Source: Rhabditophanes sp. KR3021 (taxonomy: Eukaryota > Nematoda > Chromadorea > Rhabditida > Alloionematidae). Taken from it: a stretch of DNA of 64,000 bases. Location: contig CAUJLY010000006.1 of NCBI GenBank assembly GCA_963281155.1, positions 11,036,001-11,100,000 on the forward strand. The letters are read 5' to 3'. Each line of letters opens with the position of its first letter. Position 1 is the first letter of the stretch. Below the pieces are notes generated by a model. The model did not search any database. It was not told the DNA's origin and was given only the letters and a program-made list of their open reading frames with translations. A program made the position numbers and the translations under genes. Below, one piece after another: positions 21,319 to 32,738 of this stretch.

Positions 21319-22330
21319 GTTTACTACCAACACCAGAGGTTCAGTTCTAATTTTTGACCCGATCCTTACACACTTCAAAAAATCGAAAGACATAAAAAAT
21401 TGGTCTCTCAGAATTGTTTCTCCTTTGAATGCGTATTAATTTAATTTGTTTGATGAGGTTATTATAAAATTGAAATGTGTGGCTTATATTTATAATAAGA
21501 TGTCATTTATCATAATAAACGCTTATTGCAGATGTTGCATCATCTTATTGCTATCTTCAATTTATGGTTCTTCCTAAGGTTGTCTCTCGGACACCTAAAC
21601 AATTCATATTACTATTTTACATGTACATTTATGTATTAGTTATTGTGTATATGTATCCTTATTTTAATAAAGTGTCTTATATTATCTTTAGTGTTTTGAG
21701 ATCTGAGGACCTAACAGAACTACTTGTTACCTTCACAGGACATAAATAAATCAAACTAGTAATTGTTTTATTAATTGTGTAAATGAAATGTTTTTTAATC
21801 AAATAAAAAACATGCTTGATATTAATAACTGTAAACATGATTGCCTTTTAAATAATTAACTAAATATACTTGTTAATGGCACAATAACTTTTTAATATGA
21901 TGAAATCAAAAAATAACTTTATTTTATCTGCATTTAAAATTGTGCTTGAGCAAGCTGTTTCTTGGGTAATTTTTTGGGGAAAAGTGTCTTTGATTTAATT
22001 AAGTATGGGGATGATCTAGTTGTTAAATGGTTTTTGATCAGATGATGCTTTTTTTAAAATGTTTGTGTGTGAGTAAGGTAAAAATAATTTAACAGGGTAA
22101 ATGAAATATGAGAATGTGGTAATATTAAGAGTGTGTTGGGTTGATGTTGAGTATAATTTATGAAAAAGCTTTGGTAGTTTATTATCGTTTATTTATTTGT
22201 TGAAGTAAATATTTTACTTTGCCCTTGATATAAAAAAAGAAGCGTCAAAGTATAGTGCACAGTTTGATAAGCATTGTTTAGAAGTGATATTTATAAATAT
22301 ATTTACTAGATTTTGGCGTCATTTTTTGTG
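21319..22330. other. intergenic, possible small terminal exon
   Basis: Mostly AT-rich. The fragment about 21691-21749 (acceptor ATCTTTAG, short frame to a stop) could be a last exon of the preceding hypothetical gene. Otherwise nothing is recognised. Confidence 0.3.
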
Positions 22331-22338
22331 TATATAAA
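22331..22338 (+). promoter_or_regulatory. TATA box of the LET-767-like gene
   Basis: TATATAAA about 110 bp before the ATG. An AG acceptor (TTTTCTAG, ending at 22438) 11 nt before the ATG suggests trans-splicing or a 5' UTR intron. The tandem copy retains the same TATATAAA at 23851-23858. Confidence 0.5.
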
Positions 22339-22449
22339 CGAGTGGAGATGTTAGATTATTGTATGTTATGTTAAAGCGTAAATATATTTATTTGTTTCGT
22401 TATTGTAATCGATAATAATTGTTCTACTCTTTTCTAGGTAATACAAAGT

Positions 22450-23406
22450 ATGACTTGCTGTGATTGTTGGTTAAAGATGTTTGGAGGCATTGCCTTGACA
22501 CTTTTTGCCATCTGTACATTTAAGTTCTTCTATCGGATTATTTATCCATACTTTATTGCTAAACCAAATGATCTCCATGCTTTAGCTGGTGGTGATTATG
22601 CCGTCGTAACAGGCTCAACTGATGGAATTGGAAAGCAATATGCTATTCAATTGGCTCAAAAAGGCTTCAACATTGTTTTAATTTCAAGATCTGAAGCTAA
22701 ATTGGCTGCTGTTAAGAAAGAAATTACTGAAACAGTTAGTGCAGTAAAAGTTGAAACAATTACTTTTGACTTTGGCAATTGTAATGTGAAAGACTATGAA
22801 AGCAAGATCTTTGAAAAATTGAATAAACTTGATGTAGGAATCCTTGTCAACAACGTCGGCAGAGCCAATGACTTCCCAGAACAATTTCACAAAGCCGATG
22901 GGGGTGTTGAAAAATCAAGAGATATCAATGTTATTAATACACTTTCAGCCACGATTTTGACCCAAGAAATTTTGAAACAAATGGTTCCAAGACATGCTGG
23001 TATCATCATCAACATAGGATCAATTGCTGGTGCAGGTCTTTTACCCGAATGGTCAGTATATTCAGCAACCAAAAAATACATTTCTCATCTAACTGCAATC
23101 TTGGCTAAAGAATATAGTCCATTAGGCATCACAATCCAAAACATTGCTCCAGGTTTGGTTACAACAAATATGTCAAGAGTTACTGAAACATCTTTCTTTG
23201 CACCAAATCCAAAGGCCTTTGTTGAAGCTGCTTTAAAAACTGTTGGACACGTTCAAGAAACATCTGGCTACTATACTCATCAAATTCAACGTGAATTGCT
23301 ACCTTTACTACCTGGATGGTTTATGGATTTTGCTTTAAAAGCAGAAAATAAAAAGAGAAGAGAAGAGTATTATAAAAGTATTGGATCTGCAGCTGCCCAA
23401 CAATAA
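22450..23406 (+). CDS. LET-767/HSD17B12-like steroid and 3-ketoacyl reductase
   Basis: An intronless 318-aa SDR. A hydrophobic N-terminal anchor (residues about 12-35) precedes the cofactor motif TGSTDGIG (54-61), NNVG (134-137), the catalytic Ser in IGSIAG (191) and YSATKK (Y204, K208). This is the SDR12C pattern of 17-beta-hydroxysteroid dehydrogenase 12 and nematode LET-767, ER enzymes for 3-ketoacyl-CoA reduction in fatty-acid elongation and for sterol reduction. The C-terminal basic KKRREEYYKS may act in ER retention. All catalytic residues are intact. A defective tandem copy follows 490 bp downstream. Confidence 0.92.
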   Translation: MTCCDCWLKMFGGIALTLFAICTFKFFYRIIYPYFIAKPNDLHALAGGDYAVVTGSTDGIGKQYAIQLAQKGFNIVLISRSEAKLAAVKKEITETVSAVKVETITFDFGNCNVKDYESKIFEKLNKLDVGILVNNVGRANDFPEQFHKADGGVEKSRDINVINTLSATILTQEILKQMVPRHAGIIINIGSIAGAGLLPEWSVYSATKKYISHLTAILAKEYSPLGITIQNIAPGLVTTNMSRVTETSFFAPNPKAFVEAALKTVGHVQETSGYYTHQIQRELLPLLPGWFMDFALKAENKKRREEYYKSIGSAAAQQ

Positions 23407-23895
23407 GTGGTTTTGTTTTTGTTAATAAACAATTTTTTCGATTAATAAATATTTGTAATGAATTTTAAAATGTGTTTTTTGCATTTTGTTGTTTATAGGG
23501 TAAATACTTATTTTGTTTTGATAAGGTAAATATTTGAGTATGATGTCAAACACGTTTTTTGTAAAGAATTTTATTTTTTGATCACTAACCAATTGTTTTC
23601 AGTAGTTTTTGCAAAAAAGAAATTTCGGAATATTATTGTGGTCATGCATTTTGAAATATTGGCATTCTATGATTAAATTATTTATTGTGTAAATCATAAG
23701 TTCAATTTGCTTTTACCAACTTATAGCAAAATAAACACAAATAAAACGTATACTCAATGTATGGTATGCATAAATCTACACAATCTGCTCTAATCTTGGT
23801 AAGTTATATTCAATACATCTTGACGTCGCATTATTTCATCAGAGTTTGAGTATATAAAGCGTTGTAAAAATTGTATTTTTGTTATTTAACATAAA

Positions 23896-24679
23896 ATGAC
23901 TTGCTGTGATTGTTATTTAAAAATATTTAGAGGTATTGCTCTAACATTTTTAGCTATATCTTTATGCAAGATCTGATCAAAAATTGCAATCTGTTAAACA
24001 AGAAATTGAAGAACAAATTAGAGGAATAGATGTGGAAACAATTGTTTTTGATTTTACTAATGCTGATATTAAGGATTATGAAAATAAGATATTTAACAAA
24101 TTAAAGACTCTTGATGTAGGAGTTGTTGTTAATAATGTCGGTATAATTTCAAATTTCCCTGAAGTACTTCACAAATCAGATGGAGACTTTGAAAAATCAA
24201 GAAATATTCTTACCGTCAATACACTTGCAACAACTATTTTGACTCAAGAAGTTTTGACACAAATGGTTCCAAGAAAACGTGGAATCATCGTTAATATTGG
24301 TTCAATTGCTGGATTAGCTTCAGTTGCTGAATATAGTGTATATTCGTCGACTAAAAAATACATTTCACATTTCAGTGCAATTTTGGCAAAGGAATATAAA
24401 CCACATGGTATTACAATTCAATATGTTAGCCCAGGTTTAGTAACTACAAATATGTCCAAAGTAACTGAAGCATCCTTTTTTGGTCCTAACCCTGAAGATT
24501 TTGTTGAATCAGCTTTAAAAACAGTTGGAACTATCAATGAAACGTGTGGTTATATTGGCCATCAAATTGAAGTTGAAATATTTAATTTGTTACCTCCTTT
24601 TGTTTTAGATCTTTTATTAAAAAAGAAAAATGAAAGTAGACGTACAAGTTATTTTAAAAGTATTGAAGCTACACAATAA
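23896..24679 (+). pseudogene. LET-767-like tandem copy lacking cofactor-binding segment
   Basis: The copy starts like its neighbour (MTCCDCYLKIFRGIAL) and keeps the TATA box at 23851-23858. After about 24 codons it jumps straight to the sequence equivalent to residue 80 (RSDQKLQSVKQEI). About 165 bp are missing, including the whole TGSTDGIG Rossmann loop, and the join is out of frame, so translation from the ATG stops at TGA within three codons. Everything downstream (NNVG, IGSIAG, YSSTKK) remains one open frame of 231 codons to 24679, pointing to a recent deletion. No GT-AG intron can explain the gap. It cannot bind NAD(P)H even if expressed. Confidence 0.85.
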
Positions 24680-24941
24680 TTAATTCGAACTTTGTACTGT
24701 AATATTAAAAATAAATCGGGAGTTCTTATCTCATAATTAATTTCAAATATACATGCAATTATATTACCACAACACTAATCAAAAAAATAGGTCTATTATG
24801 TGATTAATATAATTACCAAGTCCGGTTCATTATCAATGAGTATTAAAATATTATTGTTATGATTACAATTGTAGCTGACACAGGTTTAATTATGCTGGTT
24901 ACATAAGAAATAAACAATCAAGTATCCACACATTTTTACAA

Positions 24942-26433
24942 ATGAAAATGATAATACTTTACATCCTACTACCAGTACTGTTATTCTGTAACATCGGAAA
25001 CGCTTCTGATTCAGATGGAACAGATTTTGTGTTTTCATTTATTAATGATTGGACTACAACAAGTGATTCCTTAACGACGAGTGTTATCGTAATACCATCA
25101 TATAATGATAGTATTTGTACATTTAAATATACTCAAATATCCGATAGTAAAGTCACTACAAGAACACGTACCGCTTATTATAATAAAACGAATGAGGTAA
25201 ATAGTAACAATTCCATAATAAATCAAACAAATTTAGATTTCTTTCAACTTTTATGAAACTCTTTTGACCATAAACTATCCTGATAATAAATTCAACAACG
25301 TTGCTGTTAACGATTTTCGCATATTTGCTTTCTGCACTGAAGAAGTGAAACTTATTGGTCGAATTTCAGATCCCGTTAATGCTCAAGGAGATCATTTCTT
25401 AATACCATCGATAAAAAATGCTGCAAAAGAATACATTTTTCGGATCCCAACTCAATTTTCGCACCAAAAGGGAGCTATAACATTCTTACCCACGATAGAA
25501 GGAGATTTTATTAATATAAATTTCCGTGGATATATAAATGGCACATTATTTTCAGAGGAAACAATTCAATATGACACGACGACTGGTGAAAAACAACGGT
25601 ATATCAGCATTTCACCTACTCAAACTGATAATGATAGAAGTATTTTAAGTGTAGTTATTTCATCGTCATCACCAATAATGTTATCTTATGCAAGTGGAAA
25701 GATTTCAACGAGCGATATTAATGATAATTCATGTGGATCGTCATGTTTTACAAATTATGGTACATTCATGCCATCGCCAGTAGTTTATCATAATTGCGAT
25801 ATTGATTTAAACACATATGATCAACGAATGATAACCACGGATTTTACAACTAGAGTGTATGTTTCTCCACCAATTGTGGATTCTACTTGTGGTCCTCTGG
25901 ACGAATACATTTATTATGACAAAGATAATCGTAACCCTTATTATGTACACCCTAATCTTTTAGGATCCACTAGTATTGAGCTAATGACCAACGAAGAAAT
26001 GTTCACGCTTACAGAAAACGGTCAGATGCCTATGTACCGACATGGATCGGTTTTATACAAACCAGATAGTCTTACCGCGTATGGGCACTTTTTGCATTAT
26101 GTTCCCAGTACCATGGAATGGGTAACAGGGAAAACTCAGTTTTATACATTAGCAAAAGATTGTTATTTAGAAATGTATACCGATGAAGATGGTATGAATG
26201 TTGATTTTATAAAAATTGATGGTTCTGGTGTAAATAATTTTGACTTTGATTCTAATAATATGTTTTATTGGGATCAAAAATTTAGACATTTTATAATATC
26301 ATTGCCAGGATATGGCTTGCACACGCTTGAAAATAATGGAAAATATGTGTTGTACGTTATATGTAAGAATGTGAATGGGCCACATGATGCGGCTGGTTAC
26401 TTGGTGGGATTCAATAAATGGATTACTCCATAA
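24942..26433 (+). CDS. secreted protein with IgGFc-binding-like domain (copy 1)
   Basis: Exons 24942-25196 and 25237-26433 give 483 aa. A signal peptide (residues about 1-21, ending GNASDSDG) leads into DGTDFVFSF and SVIVIPSYNDS, resembling the G(T/K)EFVFAF...VxIxPS start of the IgGFc-binding N-terminal domain found in many nematode secreted proteins. The C-terminal third is conserved among the window's paralogues: AYGHFLHYVPS, EWVTGKTQFYTL, IKIDG and a final AGYLVGFNK. The intron sits at NE|ISF as in the other copies. Likely extracellular, perhaps mucin-associated or immune-related; function is not established. Related genes lie at 46653, 48491 (broken) and 54968. Confidence 0.8.
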
Positions 26434-26585
26434 TTTATTTGAAACATTTCCTCAAAATAAATTTTATTTTACTACAATGTTTTGATAACAACATTTGTAC
26501 AATTTGCAAATTTATTTATTACTTTAATTTACTCATTTCATGAAAGCTAGTTGGCCATTATTTCATAAACATTCTTATTAATTAT

Positions 26586-27195
26586 TTAAGTAGATGGTTG
26601 TGGAAACGTCTTGATTCCTAAACCAGATTTAATTTTCGTTTGTAAAGTTTTATTAAAAGCTAAAAATATACAACTAGGTGTCCCATGAACTATAGAAAAT
26701 CTTTATTAAAATATAAAAAATAATATTCTTACCTAAAATCCATACAAATGTTTTATAACCATCAAATAACATAGCTACATATAAAGGCATTTCAAGAATT
26801 CTATTAATTGACAAAAGACAAACTAAATAACAAGTAAGGCTCCAAATTACTTCACCTATTGCTCCAATCCAGAAATTAAACGTAGGGTAGTTACAATAAA
26901 CACTTCCATTCAAGCAATATATTCCACTAATCAAACCTGCAATTATCAAATTTATAATATCCACAATACTAGCAACTATCAATATTTTGTATGCAGCTAA
27001 TCTTCTCGTTTCCTTCGAAAACATAGCAATAAGGAAAGGAATGTAGATGATTATAGAAATAATATACAAAGAAATATAGAAAATACCAACAGATACTGAT
27101 TTGTACTTTCCATCATTTAATGTAGTTTCATTAAACATCGAACAGTCATATTCAAAATTATTAAAAATAACATTCCACAAACTATTTGGATAAGA
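26586..27195 (-). pseudogene. srt-type 7TM receptor copy lacking TM4-TM6
   Basis: Closely related to the neighbouring gene at 27494-28512: YPNSLWNVIFNNFEYDCSMF, LCLLSINRILEM and FDGYKTF match it. After TM3 the sequence jumps from KTFVW to the end of the TM6-TM7 loop, ILG, followed by the same intron (26732-26690) and a last exon 26689-26586 of identical length (104 nt; HGTPSCIFLAFN). About 400 bp coding TM4-TM6 are gone, yet the frame is preserved. The initiator ATG of the paralogue is replaced by TCT and no other in-frame ATG exists. A non-functional receptor is the simplest reading. Confidence 0.78.
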
Positions 27196-27493
27196 AAAAT
27201 AAAGTAATTTGATAAAATTACGGTTTATGTATTTATTCAAAAACAAGTACTAGTCATTTTTTTGAAATACAGGATATTTATTAATGGCGCATGCTACTGT
27301 TTATGCTAAAACATTATTTCTAAAGATTTTATGGAACTTTATTCTTTAAAGAGGAAATTAAGAGCAGAATTTTGTAATTCATAACAATAATTTTGTAGTG
27401 TTCTTGGTACCTACGTTTATTATGAAGAATTTGAAAACAATAAAAGAGATCATGGTAACATATTTATAAATTATTAGTACAAGTTTATTATTC

Positions 27494-28512
27494 TCATGTT
27501 GTTGTATGTGTATATTCCTTTAGTCCTAATCCAGTCAAAATTTTGCGTCGTAAAGTAATATTAAAAGCCAAAAAAACACAACCCGGTATCCCATGAACTA
27601 GAAATAATAGTAATTAGCAAAAATATAACAAATAATATTTATTTTACCGGAAATCCATGCAACCTGAGAAGCAATAAAAAGCCAATCCGGTACTTCAACA
27701 AATTGCATCATTGCTGAAGAAACTCCAACAAATGCAGTAATCGCACAAATCAAACTAACTTGAATATACAATCTAATTAATGATTTATTTAATTGATTTG
27801 TACCACTCATTGAATTTGAGGCAATTGAAATTTTTGAGACATAAATTGCAATTAATAAAACTGTACAAATTGATAAAAGCAGGCAAAGTCCATAATTATG
27901 TATTCCATGAAATAAATTATCAAAAGTATAAGTTATTTTAATGTCAAAGCCAAAATAAATATCATACATCCATGTCTTATTAACTGGAGATAAGAAAGTA
28001 GGTGCTGTAAAAACTCCTAAAAATATTCCCCATCCAAAGCCTATAATCATCCATCCATAAATTCTAAAACCATCAAATAAGACAGAAGCATATCTAGGTT
28101 TAGCCATTTCAAGAATCCTATTAATTGACAAAAGACAAACCAAATACCCAGTAAATACCCAAAATACTTCCCCTACTGCTCCTACCCAAAAATTAAATTT
28201 AGGATAATGACAATAGACAGTTCCATTCAAACAAAAGATCCCACTAATCAAACTTGAATTAACTAAATTAAGTATATCAACTATTCCAGCAACTATTAAT
28301 ATTTTGTAAGCAGCTAATTTTCTCGTTTCTTTTGAAAACATTGCAATCAGAAAAGGTATGTAAATGACTGTATAAATGGCATATAGAGTAATATATAATA
28401 TACCGACAGGTACTGATTTGAAGCGATCATCATTTAAGGTAGTTTCATTAAACATTGAACAATCATATTCGAAATTATTAAAAATAACATTCCATAATAT
28501 GTTTGGGTACAT
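27494..28512 (-). CDS. serpentine receptor class T (srt-type) 7TM receptor
   Basis: Exons 28512-27648 and 27597-27494 (50-bp intron) give 322 aa. It has the srt hallmarks: an N-terminal NNFEYDCSMFNETT-type extracellular segment, AAYKILIVAGIVDI at TM2, NGTVYCHYP before TM3, SINRILEM after TM3, FDGFRIYGW at TM4, and VHGIPGCVFLAFN at TM7 split by the intron as in other srt genes. Chemosensory GPCR with unknown ligand. Its deleted paralogue lies immediately downstream on the same strand. Confidence 0.88.
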
Positions 28513-29445
28513 TGTCTCCAGTTATGAAGTTAGGTAATGTGGAGATGTGAGTTTAATTATTAATTTATATCACGCTCTAAGCCATGAATACTTGTAGTCA
28601 TGCACAATTGTTAATTATTATGACTGAAGTACAGGAAATATAAAGCATCAATGCGTTTTTGAGCTTTTTACTAATGATAAAAAAGCTATTTATTGAAATT
28701 TGTAAGGAAGTTTATTGTCAAACATGGCACTTAATCAGCTTTTTTTATTGAATGCAATTTAGGAATTCATTTAAATTTGTAAGGAATTTATTGTTAGGCA
28801 AGGCACTTAATCAGCTGTTCCAAAACATCGCAATGCATTTTACAAATTATATCCTTAGAACAATCAACTAAAAAACGAATCGTTTTAAATTATACATAAT
28901 TAAATTGTATACTTGCACTTTTTATTCACGCAATATGATAAAACAAATAAAAATTGCCATAATAATTCAAATTAAAGCATGTCATTTAATCTTTATCAAA
29001 AAATAAATACAATGATACTACGGGTATAGATCATATCCTTGCGGGACTGTAACGGTGTATATAATGGTGTATACAAAATATGCAGTCACCCATCCATCTT
29101 CGAAAAATGTCCCTTAGATCAAATTATTTGAAATCAATGCAATCTACTAGCTTGAACCAGGGAAATCCGAATATGACAATACCTCGTCCAAAAAATACAT
29201 ATCATTATTTTGGACTAAAATGTAGCACCGTGATAAATATAAGAATATGTGATATTTTCCATTTATAAATTAATGTCTGACTTTTCATAATTTAAATACA
29301 TTTCCTTATTTACGGAATTTTAATGTTTTTTGTATTAGACTATAATATTTTAGATTTCTTTCACAATAACATGTTTTGTTAGGATGTTGATCTACTCCAG
29401 TGATTAGAGTGTCCAATTTTATAGTAGTTATTGCCTTGAATAAAT
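28513..29445. other. intergenic with a short direct repeat
   Basis: Holds the direct repeat at 28696-28816. A 62-codon plus-strand frame at 29080 has a TATA-like element upstream but no recognisable content and is left uncalled. Confidence 0.4.
28696..28816. repeat. imperfect direct repeat, about 45 bp x 2
   Basis: Units at 28696-28740 and 28773-28816 share AAATTTGTAAGGAA...GGCACTTAATCAGCT with a few substitutions and one-base indels; a 32-bp spacer separates them. A local duplication of unknown role. Confidence 0.75.
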
Positions 29446-30516
29446 TTAAATTGCAAACATCGACCCCAAAGTAGTCTGAGATATTCTTCGTTTTGGATTA
29501 GAACCATCGGTATGAATGTGAAGGATTGAACAAAACTTTTTAAAACATGGACCAATTAGTATGATGGAGCATATTGGATTGACAACAATTGGCCAAACCA
29601 TTATTATCATAAATATGTGGCCATATCCGCGATCATTGGTATTTACGTTTAATATAATATTAAATACTGTTATTGACATGGGTATTCCAAACAAGATTAA
29701 GGATGTAATAACATGAATGCTCATCACCAAAGTCACTTGCTTTTGAAGTTGTCTAGTGCTTTTAGTCATGATCTGTTTATTTTCAATTAATGCTGCCTGG
29801 ATCTTTATGAAAGTGATTGATAATCCGACGAATACAATGACACACGACATACAAATATGAGTAAGTCCAATGTATGAAATAATTGAAGTTGGATTAAATA
29901 CAAGGGTAGATTGGAGAGGTTCGCCCTCTGTTCCAATAAAAAATTCAGGTGACAAAGCTTTTTTACTCGCTTCAATTTGTGTGTTAGTTGGTTTTTGGGA
30001 TTCTATGAAAGCCAAAAAGTAAAAACCGTGGTTCCATATAATATTTACAATTATTAAAACTATGAATTGCAACTTCGTTAAGCAATAACTCCTAATTAAG
30101 CTAATATTATATTTAAGATAATTTAGTACCTACCTCACAATCAAACAATAACGAAACACAAAAGCAACTAAATTATTTGACATTCCAACCATATAGGCTT
30201 GTATTTCACTTATTACCAAAAGCGATCTCATAGTCTCATTCATATATAGGGATGGGCCATGAACAATAAAAAATACATAAGAATTTGTTTGTTCGTATGC
30301 ATGTTGATTGGTAATCTGGATGGCATTGTAAATAATATCACTTGCCACAAATAAATATATCACTCTCTTGTAAGCGGTAAATTCTAGTGTCTTGATTGAG
30401 TAACAAATGTAGAGTAGTAGAATATTGAGCAATGAGCCAATGTAAAAGACGATGTGACAATTTATAATTAAAATGTGCTTTAAATTATAGACATAAGAAT
30501 ATGTGATATCTTTCAT
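29446..30516 (-). CDS. 7TM chemoreceptor (str-superfamily, srd-like)
   Basis: Exons 30516-30134 and 30091-29446 (42-bp GTAGGT...ATTAG intron) give 342 aa. Seven hydrophobic segments are visible. VFRYCLIVR marks the TM3 exit, RQLQKQVTLVMSIHVI the third loop and TM6, and NPICSIILIGPCFKKF the TM7 exit. The Lxx(Q)xQL...P pattern before TM6 and the NPxxxI of TM7 suit the str superfamily; placement in srd is tentative. A decayed relative lies just upstream at 30650-31034. Chemosensory role inferred. Confidence 0.78.
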
Positions 30517-30649
30517 TACAAATGTATTTCTGAATTAATGTCTAGCATTTTCCTAATTTATTAAATAAATTGTATGACTGGTATTTTTTGTATTCAGACA
30601 ATCATATAAATTTTTGCTAAATGTAAAGTTGGATACAAATATTTAACAT

Positions 30650-31034
30650 TTAAAAAAACAAGCAAGATGAAACATTGGACTAAATTTCTATACATTCATA
30701 AATATTATTGAACATACAGGATTAATTACTGGTCGCCATATTGTAGCATATAAATTACAAGAGAGTATCTATGTTCACTTGACTTCATTTCAAAAACTAA
30801 TCATTGTAAATACAATCGGTGTCAGTTTAAATAAATGATGACGTGAATAAGCATAATAATGTCTAATTGCCTTTGAAGTTTACGTGTTTTTTCGGTTAGC
30901 GTTCTTTTAATTTTTACGAAGTTGCTGAAAGTCCAGAACATCTTACTATGAATATTAAAATTGCATAAACCCAGAAAGCGTATGAAATTAATGATTTTGT
31001 ATCGATAGCAAAGTAGGAGCGAAAAGAGTTCCAC
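30650..31034 (-). pseudogene. decayed copy of the adjacent srd-like receptor
   Basis: Minus-strand fragments match the neighbouring receptor: LTEKTRKLQRQLDIIMLIHVI against MTKSTRQLQKQVTLVMSIHVI, and after several stops PVINPVCSIIFMN against PIVVNPICSIILIG. Multiple stops and frame shifts separate the pieces and the 5' half is not recognisable. Confidence 0.7.
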
Positions 31035-31621
31035 ATTTATTTGGAAAACAATTCAGGAAATGGTAAAAAAGTAATAAGTGTACTGGTCTAGAGTCCTAAC
31101 AAGACAGAAGGGTGAAACAAAACTTTATTGGTTCATAAAAAAGACGATATTTTTGGCAAATCTTTGAATTGAGTGATTTAAATTGTGGGGCAGATGTAGA
31201 TTAAAATAAAAGTTATTGTGATACCTAAAACAAATGTTACTTTTGCATTGATTGATAAGATTACCCGTCTGGCATAATAATGTAGACAAGATACAAACAA
31301 TTGTGGCAAAAATTTAGCTGATTCATTTCCCAGAACAACTCTAATTTACAAAAGATACAAATTTATTGATTGTTGTATACATTCAAATTATAAATAAGTT
31401 GCAATGTAAGAAATAATTGTAATTATCAAGGAAATGATCAGGAACTGCATATTAATTTAGTAATCAACTTATTTGCATTTATAAGAGTGAAATACGTATA
31501 TATCAATGCTGCTCCTTAATAAAATTTAAACCATTTGTTATGTAATTTGTTAATTAAAAAATGACCTAATACGTATCAATGAGAAATATTATTTATGTAT
31601 TGAATTCCATGTATAGTTCAA
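31035..31621. other. intergenic, nothing recognised
   Basis: AT-rich spacer between a receptor pseudogene and an srt gene. Confidence 0.4.
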
Positions 31622-32738
31622 CTACACAATTGTTTTAGTAGGAACATTTGGTGTTGATAGTATAGCAGCTACACTTTTTGTATCCTTTCGAACTTTATAA
31701 AGTGGAACCATATTCGTTAAAATATACTTATTGACCGAAGGATTCATGAAACACAAAACAAATGACATTATTAAGTGAGAAAACTCCCATCCAATTTGGC
31801 CCAGCACAGATGCCCATATTCCCAATGGAATATTTGCTATGATAACATACACCAAAGCTGATAACATATTAAAAATACAAATCGCAGCTGATTGAACCAA
31901 CATAGTTCTTTTGAGCGCATCCATTGTTTTATTTCGTTCTGATATTGTATTAACTTTTATGAATAATTTTCTTAATAAAAGGAAGTTCAGAGGAATAAAA
32001 ACAACACCCGTCGAGATATTATTAAAGGTGTGAACTGGATTATGATAAAAGTCTGCGGAAGGAAATTTTGTCTGATTTATTCCATAGTAGGGATTAAACA
32101 TCCATGAGACAGCTAAAAATTAGAAAGTGATGAATAAAAACAAATAAAGTTACCTTTTGATGAGTATATGATTGGTATGGTATAAATATACATATATACC
32201 AAATAGACGCATGGAAAAAATAGCCATATATACGTTTTTTTGCCTTCAAATAGTTTCTCACTTAAAGATGGTTTGTACATGTCCAAGATTCTATTAGAAA
32301 TCAAAATTAAATTAGTAAAGCAAGATGCTGCCCATCCCGCTAATCCATAAGCTCCGATAAAATATGTTACTGTAGGATGATCGGCGCAAAATACAGAACC
32401 AATTATTGTTAAATAAGCAGTAATTTCACATGAAACAAATGATGTGGAAAAGTCAATGATTCCTAAAATATCATTTATTTTAATCAGAAACTTGTTTACT
32501 TGCCAAGGAAAGTTAAAATTTTGAATGCTGGGTATTTAAAAAATTCAGGTCTTGTGATCACCCACATAACAGGAAAATATAGCAAATGAAGTGGTAAACC
32601 AGTGATTAAATAAAACAAACCCAACGCTACATGTGGACTTCTTTCTTGCTCCCATTGTTCAGGTGTGAGATATGAACAGTTATAGTATTTGGCCACGAAA
32701 GACGAGTCAAAATTATTGTGTTCGAAAAATATATTCAT
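31622..32738 (-). CDS. srt-type 7TM receptor with a GC-AG first intron
   Basis: Exons 32738-32504, 32462-32154 and 32112-31622 give 344 aa. The N-terminal YYNCSYLTPEQWEQER, the TM2 LGIIDF and the TM7 FMNPSVNKYI fit class T receptors. The first intron begins GCAAGT rather than GT: splicing at 32504/32503 restores FLG-IIDF in frame, while the GT four bases further on leads to a stop three codons into exon 2. The second intron is a normal GTAACT...TTTTAG. Chemosensory GPCR, ligand unknown. Confidence 0.82.

Noticed and set aside
29080..29268. 62-codon frame after a TATA-like element
   Set aside because: No motif, signal peptide or splice support.
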